Positions 1-5,396 of a stretch of DNA of 8,769 nucleotides are shown here, in pieces; position 1 is the first letter of the stretch, and each line of letters opens with the position of its first letter. A program made the translations under genes and the position numbers. The stretch covers positions 1-8,769 of the forward strand of contig DATMBF010000042.1 in NCBI GenBank assembly GCA_035559595.1, given 5' to 3'. The notes under the pieces are model-generated. The model was given only the letters and a program-made list of their open reading frames with translations, did not search any database and was not told the origin of the DNA. Source of the stretch: DATMBF01 sp035559595 (lineage in GTDB: Bacteria; Bacteroidota; Ignavibacteria; UBA10030).

Positions 1-2733
1 CTTGAACACCTCACGGGTCGTTCGATCGAATCTGTCGGCCCAGACCTGCGCGCCGGTTTCGGTATTCGTGAGTTGAGCTGACACGCGGAGTGCCGTACCC
101 ATCCTCTGAACGCTTCCTTCCACGATGTATCTGACTTTCAACTCTCTCCCAATCTCGATAGGGTCAGTAGATTTTCCCTTATAACGAGAGACGGCAGCAG
201 GACTCATCACAATCAGCTCGCCGATCTTGGCAAGATCGGTAATGATGGCTTCCGTCATTCCATCACAGAAGTATTCCTGTTCTTTGTCGGGGCTGATGTT
301 TTTGAACGGCAGGACGGCGATGGAAGAGTGCCATTCGGCTGGCACTTCAGTCATTCGTCTGCTCGAGGGTAACCGACTACCAACGTTCTCTGATTCGAAG
401 ATGGGGAACTTCACCCGCCGCAGGAGGTCCTGGAAGCGCGGGTTGTCGCGCAGGAAATCAAAGCGTGGCTCTATCTTCATTCGTACTCTCCACCAGTCGC
501 GCTGTCGCAAGCATTCATCCAGCCATTGGGAAACGCGGTCCCTCTCGCCCAAACGCCCATAGACCAGCGCGATCTGCCCGGCAGGGACATATCGGTCCCG
601 GAATTCTTTCTCTAACTGCTCCAGCAAGCGCCGGGCCTGTTGTCTCTGGCCCGTTAAGACGTACGCTTCAGCTAGAGCTGACCGGTATTCCGGCCTCGCG
701 GGATAGAGCTCGGCAGCTCGGGCAAGAGACGCCGCAGCTTCCCGCGCCCGGCCTGTTGCTAAGTAGATCAGTCCGAGGTTCGCATGGGCTTCAGCAAAGT
801 TAGCGTTCATCTCCAAAGCCTTTCGAACGGCGCTTTCGGCCTCATCGTACCGGCGTGCGTAGTAGAGAATGCGACCAACGTTGCTGTTGATGATGACCGA
901 AAGGGGATCGAGTTCCCGGGCGCGTTGAATTTCCGAGATCGCCGCCTCGTGCCTTCCGACGCTTGATAAATAAAAGGCGTACCAATGATGGCCGGTGGGA
1001 TAGTTGGGATTAAGCTCCAAAGCCCGACGGAACGCTCGCTCTGCTCCCTCCCAATCCCAATCGTAATCCATCAGGACGTATCCAAGCGTGACGTGGGGTT
1101 CAGCAAGAGAGCTGTCGATTTCCAAGGCTCGCGTGGCAGCGGCCTTCACGCGAGGATAGCCATCCTCAGGAGACAGAATCCCCCAGGTGACCTGCTGGAG
1201 GTAGTTATCCGCTACGCCCGCATAGGCCAGGGCGTAGGTGGGGTCGAGATCAAGCGCCCGCTGGAAATACTCTGCTGCTTTCTGGAACCCGTCGGGTGTG
1301 CGCTGGTTCCAGTGGTAGCGCCCTCGGACGTAGGCATCATGAGCTTCGGGATTGACGGTGCGGCCGCGCGTGGTTTGCGCGCGCTCACCTGGAGTCAAGG
1401 TGACATGAATCTCCGTAGCGATGGCCTGAGCCACTTCGCTGTGCAATGCAAGGATGCTGTGCAGCTCCCGGTCGAAGTTCCGCACCCAGAGGTGCTTGTC
1501 TGTCGCACCGTGAATCAATTGCACAGTGATGCGGACTCGACCACCTTCGCGCAACACCGAGCCTTCGATGATTCCCTCCACATCAAGCTCACGCGCAATC
1601 TGAGGAATCGTTTTTTTGACTCCCTTGTATTGCATTGCTGATGTGCGTGAGATGACCTTCAACGCACTGATCTTTGATAGCTCCGTAATCAGTGCTTCGG
1701 TCATTCCGTCAGCAAAGTATTCCTGCTCGGGGTCGCGGGAAAGATTGTCGAGCGGCAGGACAGCGATGGAACGGATAACCTCACCTCTGTCCGTCGAGAG
1801 AGGAAGTGAAACAAAGAGAAGGAAAGCGACAACTAGCAAAGCACCTCCAACGAGATACCATGTTCGCCACGGGAACCTTGTTGGCTGTAGAACTTTCTGC
1901 GGCAGTACTTCTCTGCCCGATTCCGTTTTTGCTCCTCGCAAATCGACAATTAATTCATCAGCGTTTTGATAGCGATTGGCCGGGTTCTTCTGGAGACATT
2001 TCTTGACGATGTTCTCCACGTCTCTTGGCACATCGCTCCGAACCAACGAAAACGGCTTTGGTTCTTCGTTGAGGATAGAGTACACAACCGCCTCGCTGTA
2101 CGGACTTTCAAACGGCAAGCGACCAGTCAGCATTTCATACATGACAACTCCGAGTGACCAGATGTCCGTCCGGTGATCTACCTTCTCTCCCCGTGCCTGC
2201 TCGGGAGACATGTAAGGAACTGTGCCTACCGTCGCTCTCGTCTTCGTCAGCATCGTTCCCGTGGTTGTCTTCGCCAGACCAAAGTCCATGATCTTCACCT
2301 GCCCATCGGTCGTCACCATGATGTTGCTGCTTTTGATATCCCTGTGCGTAATGCCTTTCTTGTGGGCGGCCTGCAAGCCTTCAGCGGTTTGAATAGCGTA
2401 GGAGACTGCATTGTCGATTGTCAATGGTTGATTGGCGATTTTTTCATGGAGCGTTTCGCCTTCGTAACAGGCCATGGCGATGAAGGTCTGTCCATCGGGA
2501 GTTTCGCCGATTTCGTAGATGGTGCAGATATTCGGGTGGTCAAGTACGGATGCAGCCTTCGCTTCGTGGATGAAGCGCTGCTTGTCTTTTTCATCGGCAG
2601 CAAGATGAGGAGGCAGGAATTTCAAAGCCACGAGGCGGTCCAATTTCATATCTTGTGCCTTATAGACTACCCCCATTCCTCCCTCACCCAACTTCTCCAG
2701 AATATGATAATGAGAAATGGTTTGCCCGATCAT
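1..2733 (-). CDS. Ser/Thr protein kinase with TM helix, TolB/FlgO-like domain, TPRs and a second TolB/FlgO-like domain (3' end outside window)
   Basis: Probably phosphorylates Ser/Thr on unknown partners at the membrane. The minus-strand frame from ATG 2733 has no stop for 911 codons; I followed it from motif to motif and the phase stays constant. The start is supported by GGAG six bases upstream and by MIGQ, shared with both neighbours. Kinase domain ~8-268: Gly loop GEGGMG 16-21, VALK Lys38, HRD 130-132 (as HRDIKSSN), DFG 150-152, then YMSPEQ. One hydrophobic helix ~292-312. TolB/FlgO-like module ~322-445 starts SIAVLPLDNL and contains EYFADGMTE and EGSV. TPR-rich helices ~465-735. Residues ~740-775 (PRFDFLRDNPRFQDLLRRV) look like the usual C-terminus of such proteins, but the frame continues into a second SIAVLPF module (804-911), cut by the window edge. 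A fusion of two genes is inferred. Confidence 0.93.
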   Translation of the reverse strand, partial: MIGQTISHYHILEKLGEGGMGVVYKAQDMKLDRLVALKFLPPHLAADEKDKQRFIHEAKAASVLDHPNICTIYEIGETPDGQTFIAMACYEGETLHEKIANQPLTIDNAVSYAIQTAEGLQAAHKKGITHRDIKSSNIMVTTDGQVKIMDFGLAKTTTGTMLTKTRATVGTVPYMSPEQARGEKVDHRTDIWSLGVVMYEMLTGRLPFESPYSEAVVYSILNEEPKPFSLVRSDVPRDVENIVKKCLQKNPANRYQNADELIVDLRGAKTESGREVLPQKVLQPTRFPWRTWYLVGGALLVVAFLLFVSLPLSTDRGEVIRSIAVLPLDNLSRDPEQEYFADGMTEALITELSKISALKVISRTSAMQYKGVKKTIPQIARELDVEGIIEGSVLREGGRVRITVQLIHGATDKHLWVRNFDRELHSILALHSEVAQAIATEIHVTLTPGERAQTTRGRTVNPEAHDAYVRGRYHWNQRTPDGFQKAAEYFQRALDLDPTYALAYAGVADNYLQQVTWGILSPEDGYPRVKAAATRALEIDSSLAEPHVTLGYVLMDYDWDWEGAERAFRRALELNPNYPTGHHWYAFYLSSVGRHEAAISEIQRARELDPLSVIINSNVGRILYYARRYDEAESAVRKALEMNANFAEAHANLGLIYLATGRAREAAASLARAAELYPARPEYRSALAEAYVLTGQRQQARRLLEQLEKEFRDRYVPAGQIALVYGRLGERDRVSQWLDECLRQRDWWRVRMKIEPRFDFLRDNPRFQDLLRRVKFPIFESENVGSRLPSSRRMTEVPAEWHSSIAVLPFKNISPDKEQEYFCDGMTEAIITDLAKIGELIVMSPAAVSRYKGKSTDPIEIGRELKVRYIVEGSVQRMGTALRVSAQLTNTETGAQVWADRFDRTTREVFK

Positions 2734-2753
2734 TGGTGACTCCAGTTTATCAG

Positions 2754-2827
2754 GTCCCGACAAAGAACGTCGGGATCCTCAAAATCGCGACGACTCTTTG
2801 AGCAACACTCGTCGGCGATTTTGGGAC
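2754..2827. repeat. Structured palindromic element, copy A (two stems)
   Basis: On the plus strand stem I is TCCCGAC (2755-2761) with GTCGGGA (2769-2775). The spacer TCCTC follows, then stem II AAAATCGC (2781-2788) with GCGATTTT (2815-2822), extended inward by GACGA/TCGTC with one bulged base, and then GGGAC. The same order of parts occurs in copy B near 5151-5277, including the identical string TCGGGATCCTCAAA. It lies between a truncated kinase start and the intact kinase start at 2733. No T-run follows either stem, so it does not look like an intrinsic terminator. The element family is not one I can name. Confidence 0.75.
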
Positions 2828-2878
2828 TTCGCCAAGCTTCTCAAGAATCTTGTAATGTGAAATCGTTTGACCAATCAT
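2828..2878 (-). pseudogene. Truncated kinase 5' end, fragment A (17 codons)
   Basis: Reading from ATG 2878 on the minus strand gives MIGQTISHYKILEKLGE, the conserved start of the kinases in this window. Directly after codon 17 the kinase sequence stops and the structured element begins (GTCCC on this strand). The frame continues through the element to a TGA at 2752-2750, making a possible 42-aa peptide that ends 16 bases before the intact kinase ATG at 2733. About ten of 49 bases differ from that neighbour's start, and almost all changes are synonymous, so the fragment once belonged to a working kinase or is still selected as coding. No convincing ribosome binding site is visible. A leader-peptide role is possible but unproven. 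Confidence 0.75.
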
Positions 2879-2899
2879 TTAATGTTATCCGTGTCGTTG

Positions 2900-2968
2900 A
2901 CCCTCACCCTGTCCCGACAAATCGGGACATCCCTCTCCCAATATGGGAGAGGGAGCGAGGGTGAGGGT
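2900..2968. repeat. Palindromic repeat with three-way-junction fold
   Basis: The outer arms ACCCTCACCCT (2900-2910) and AGGGTGAGGGT (2958-2968) are exact inverted repeats. Between them sit two perfect hairpins: GTCCCGA (2911-2917) with TCGGGAC (2922-2928), and CCCTCTCCCA (2931-2940) with TGGGAGAGGG (2944-2953). Nested CCCTC/GAGGG-rich palindromes of this kind are common dispersed repeats in bacterial genomes. This copy interrupts a kinase start just after codon 7 or 8. The first inner hairpin has the TCCCGA/TCGGGA core seen in the other elements of the window. There is no adjacent T-tract, so I do not call it a terminator. Confidence 0.85.
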
Positions 2969-2972
2969 TACG

Positions 2973-2993
2973 TGAAACGGTCTGTCCGATCAT
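2973..2993 (-). pseudogene. Truncated kinase 5' end, fragment C (7 codons)
   Basis: ATG 2993 on the minus strand reads MIGQTVS, the conserved kinase start, beginning five bases after the TAG of the upstream kinase gene. After codon 7 the sequence runs into the three-way-junction repeat. The frame closes at a TGA at 2906-2904, giving a possible 29-aa peptide. Seven codons alone would be weak evidence. The position right behind a kinase stop and the two longer fragments of the same kind make a broken tandem kinase copy the most likely explanation. Confidence 0.55.
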
Positions 2994-2998
2994 ACAGT

Positions 2999-5140
2999 CT
3001 ATCCAATCTCCGCAATGAGTGCTTCAAACTCCGGATCTTTATGAAGAGAGACTAAATCCGGGTCGCTTTTCACCCACTCACTCACGTTTCTATAACCACT
3101 CTGAAGGGCGTTTCTTAAACACGTCAGTGCTTCTTTCTTGTCACCCAGGACAGCGTATGTACAAGCGCAGTTGTATTGGGCGAGTCCATCGGTGGGATCA
3201 ATTTCGAGCACCCTGTTGAGCGCAGCGTATGCCTTCTCGCGTTCACCAGCTTGTATATAGGGGTTCGCCATTCGGCTTAACGTGATGGCATCATCAGGAT
3301 TGACTTTCAGTTTTCGTTCGCCAACTTCGAGCAACTTCTTTTTAGCCTGGTTAGAAGCGTTTGTGTCGCCTTTTCTCAAATAGGTCATGTACACATGCAT
3401 CCATGGTTCTTCACTGTACGGTTTCAGTCTGTTACATTGCTCGTAGTAATGCAGCGCGGCATCGTAATCCCCGGTGATGTCCGATGTGATTCCCAGCCAA
3501 CGATATGCGTCGTAAAAACCGGGATTCTGCTGAATAACCTTCTCCCATGTTCGTTTTGCTTTATCAAATCGTTTTTGATGGTGGTATACCATCCCAATGC
3601 CAAACTGCGCCTCGATCGAGTTTGGATCCAGGCCGAGAGCCTTTTGACTGACCTCGATGGTTTTCCCTAACCACTTTTTGTCACCATCATAGAACGAGTA
3701 CATGTACGAGTACGCCTCGGCAAGAGCAGCGTACGCAGAGGCAAAATTCTGATCCAATGATAACGCATTCTCAAACATCTGAATTGCTGCTTCATTATTT
3801 TTCTTACCGCGCTTATATAAGAGTTCACGGCCGCGCATGTAAAAGTCGTATGCCCGAAGGTCATCCGTAGGTTTTTTGCCGAGCGATTGCTTTTCCGACT
3901 CCGTTAGTGAAACCTTCAGAGCGTCTGCAATTTTCTCGGAAACTTCTGTTTGAACATCGAAAATATCCTCAACAAGCCGGTCGAATCGCTCCGCCCAGAG
4001 ATGAAAGCCGGTACGGACATCAATAAGCTGTGCCGTAATCCGCATTTTGATTCCAGCTTTCCTCACGCTTCCTTCCAGTACATAGTTGACTCTCAGCATG
4101 TCCCCAACCTGACGCGTGTTCACTTCTTTGTTGCGAAAAGGAAGAACGTCGGTTCGTGAGACTACCTGAAGCTCTTTGATTTTTGAAAGGTCCGTAATGA
4201 TGTCTTCTGTCATCCCGGCGCAGAAGTACTCGCTTTCCTTCTCAGAGCTCATGTTTTCAAAATAGAGAACCGCGATGGATTTCTCAGCCTTGGGAGATGG
4301 AGCCTCGGCCGACGTCTTCTTCAACTGCTGAATAACCTCTGCCACAGATGAAATCCGCTTCGCGGGATCTTTCTGGAGTAATCTCGAGACAAGCACCTGG
4401 AGATGGTCGGGTACATCGTGTCTCACTGTTTGTATCGCTTTCGGTTCAACATTCAAGATTTCATACAAGATTGCTGGCTCATAATCGCCTCGAAATGGAG
4501 GCTCTCCTACGAGCATCTCATACAGTACCGCACCAAACGCCCAGAGATCTGTCCGATGGTCAACTTCAAGGCCCTGGATCTGTTCTGGCGACATATAAAG
4601 GATGGTGCCGACGGTAGCTTTTGTTTTAGTCAGTCCCAAACCACCTTTCAACTTTGCCAACCCGAAGTCCATGACCTTGATCTGATTCTTGGCGTTGACC
4701 ATGATATTGTCGGGCTTGATGTCGCGGTGGATGATGCCCTTCGAGTGCGCCTCTTGCAATGCATCCGCGATTTGAACCGCACACGCAATTGCGTCATTCA
4801 CCGGTAGGGGTGACGTCCCGCCTTGCGGGATCGCCCCTATGGGATGGAATTTCTGGCGCAACGTGATGCCGTCAACAAACTCCATGTCGATGTACTGTTG
4901 GTGTTGATGTTCACCGACGGCGTGGATGGCACAGATGTTCGGATGATTCAGAGCTGCCGCTGCTTTTGCCTCCCGCTGGAAGCGCGCCCGCTCGGCTTCG
5001 TTGGCGGTGAGGTCGTGCGGCAAAAACTTGAGCGCAACGAGGCGGTCGAGTTTGGTATCTTGGGCTTTATAAACAACGCCCATTCCGCCTTCACCGAGTT
5101 TTTCAAGGATTTTGTAGTGGGAAATAACCTGCCCAATCAT
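2999..5140 (-). CDS. Soluble Ser/Thr protein kinase with TolB/FlgO-like domain and TPR repeats
   Basis: A complete 713-aa Hanks-type kinase. Start ATG 5140 follows GGGAGG about eight bases upstream and gives the family start MIGQ. Kinase domain ~8-270: GEGGMG 16-21, Lys38, HRD 138-140 in HRDIKPDN, DFG 158-160, YMSPEQ ~182-187, so all catalytic motifs are present. Residues ~99-112 hold an extra loop (IGAIPQGGTSPL) that both neighbouring kinases lack and that is encoded by a palindrome. A TolB/FlgO-like module ~288-410 begins SIAVLYFENM and contains SEYFCAGMTE and LEGSV. TPR-type helical pairs occupy ~430-690; the protein ends PEFEALIAEIG. Unlike its neighbours it has no hydrophobic segment between kinase and TolB/FlgO module, only ~17 polar residues, so it should be cytosolic. 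It probably phosphorylates partners docked on the TPRs; substrates are unknown. Confidence 0.95.
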   Translation of the reverse strand: MIGQVISHYKILEKLGEGGMGVVYKAQDTKLDRLVALKFLPHDLTANEAERARFQREAKAAAALNHPNICAIHAVGEHQHQQYIDMEFVDGITLRQKFHPIGAIPQGGTSPLPVNDAIACAVQIADALQEAHSKGIIHRDIKPDNIMVNAKNQIKVMDFGLAKLKGGLGLTKTKATVGTILYMSPEQIQGLEVDHRTDLWAFGAVLYEMLVGEPPFRGDYEPAILYEILNVEPKAIQTVRHDVPDHLQVLVSRLLQKDPAKRISSVAEVIQQLKKTSAEAPSPKAEKSIAVLYFENMSSEKESEYFCAGMTEDIITDLSKIKELQVVSRTDVLPFRNKEVNTRQVGDMLRVNYVLEGSVRKAGIKMRITAQLIDVRTGFHLWAERFDRLVEDIFDVQTEVSEKIADALKVSLTESEKQSLGKKPTDDLRAYDFYMRGRELLYKRGKKNNEAAIQMFENALSLDQNFASAYAALAEAYSYMYSFYDGDKKWLGKTIEVSQKALGLDPNSIEAQFGIGMVYHHQKRFDKAKRTWEKVIQQNPGFYDAYRWLGITSDITGDYDAALHYYEQCNRLKPYSEEPWMHVYMTYLRKGDTNASNQAKKKLLEVGERKLKVNPDDAITLSRMANPYIQAGEREKAYAALNRVLEIDPTDGLAQYNCACTYAVLGDKKEALTCLRNALQSGYRNVSEWVKSDPDLVSLHKDPEFEALIAEIG
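4805..4839. repeat. Palindrome inserted in frame within a kinase gene
   Basis: The outer arms TAGGGG (4805-4810) and CCCCTA (4834-4839) enclose TCCCGC (4816-4821) with GCGGGA (4825-4830) around a three-base loop. The 35 bases encode about residues 101-112 of the 713-aa kinase, between the hinge (MEFVDGITL) and the following helix. The two sister kinases are 9-11 residues shorter here and show no palindrome. The inner stem matches the TCCCG/CGGGA stems of the intergenic elements. This resembles, in principle, the coding palindromic elements known from Rickettsia; the homology is not claimed. Confidence 0.75.
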
Positions 5141-5148
5141 AGTCCACG

Positions 5149-5177
5149 CCTCCCGATTCCGCTTCGCTCCATCGGGA
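5149..5177 (-). promoter_or_regulatory. Hairpin overlapping the Shine-Dalgarno of the 713-aa kinase
   Basis: In the minus-strand transcript the 5' arm TCCCGAT (5177-5171) pairs with ATCGGGA (5157-5151), and GG (5150-5149) follows. The presumed Shine-Dalgarno GGGAGG (5154-5149) therefore lies half inside the 3' arm, with ATG starting at 5140. Folding would hide part of the ribosome binding site. The hairpin is stem I of the structured element, copy B. The pairing is seen in the sequence; an effect on translation is inferred. Confidence 0.5.
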
Positions 5178-5277
5178 TCCTCAAAGTTGCAACCACTCCG
5201 TTCCGCCTTCTAGAATCCTGCCCTTCAAGCGGAATTCAGAAACCGGGACAAAAATCGCTCTTTGGCAACTTTGGGAC
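5151..5277. repeat. Structured palindromic element, copy B (two stems plus inner hairpin)
   Basis: On the plus strand stem I is TCCCGAT (5151-5157) with ATCGGGA (5171-5177). Spacer TCCTC follows, then stem II AAAGTTGC (5183-5190) with GCAACTTT (5265-5272), and finally GGGAC (5273-5277). Inside the large loop is a further pair TTCCGC (5201-5206) with GCGGAA (5229-5234). Spacer, closing GGGAC and order of stems match copy A. Two base pairs of stem II and one of stem I differ between the copies, and each change is compensated on the other arm. Confidence 0.75.
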
Positions 5278-5279
5278 AC

Positions 5280-5336
5280 TCCGCCTTCGCCGAGTTTTTC
5301 GAGAATCTTGTAATGAGAAATTGTTTGGCCGATCAT
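5280..5336 (-). pseudogene. Truncated kinase 5' end, fragment B (19 codons)
   Basis: ATG 5336 on the minus strand reads MIGQTISHYKILEKLGEGG, the kinase start up to the glycine loop, and then enters the structured element. It lies 60 bases behind the stop of the 895-aa kinase and ahead of the 713-aa kinase. The first 17 residues are identical to fragment A, while about eight of 52 bases differ, all synonymously. The frame stays open through the element to TGA 5183-5181, giving a possible 51-aa peptide that ends 40 bases before the intact ATG at 5140. An AAGG lies about eight bases upstream, a weak ribosome binding site. Most likely a decapitated tandem kinase copy. Confidence 0.75.
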
Positions 5337-5396
5337 ACGTTGCCCTTTCTTTTTAGCATAGCATCGTTGGTCAAGTTGGAAACTTCACCTACTTCA

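Noticed and set aside
985..1641. A 218-aa plus-strand open frame, and other plus-strand frames across the kinase genes
   Set aside because: They lie opposite the kinase and TPR coding frames, have no recognisable domains and are explained as antisense shadows of real genes.
1..2733. A frameshifted or broken kinase in this stretch
   Set aside because: The catalytic motifs, first SIAVLP module, TPR region and second SIAVLP module all fall in the same reading phase from 2733 to 1, with no stop found.
2828..2878. Kinase start fragments as target-site duplications made when the elements inserted
   Set aside because: Each differs from the adjacent intact start at about 10-13 bases in 50-60, mostly synonymous. 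Direct duplicates of insertion would be nearly identical.
2900..2968. Intrinsic transcription terminator downstream of the 713-aa kinase
   Set aside because: The stems are strong but neither strand shows a T-run after them, and the outer arms with two inner hairpins fit a dispersed repeat better.
2740..5340. CRISPR array or tRNA/rRNA genes in the intergenic gaps
   Set aside because: The repeats are palindromic, few and unevenly spaced, with no repeat-spacer order; no tRNA cloverleaf or rRNA sequence was seen.
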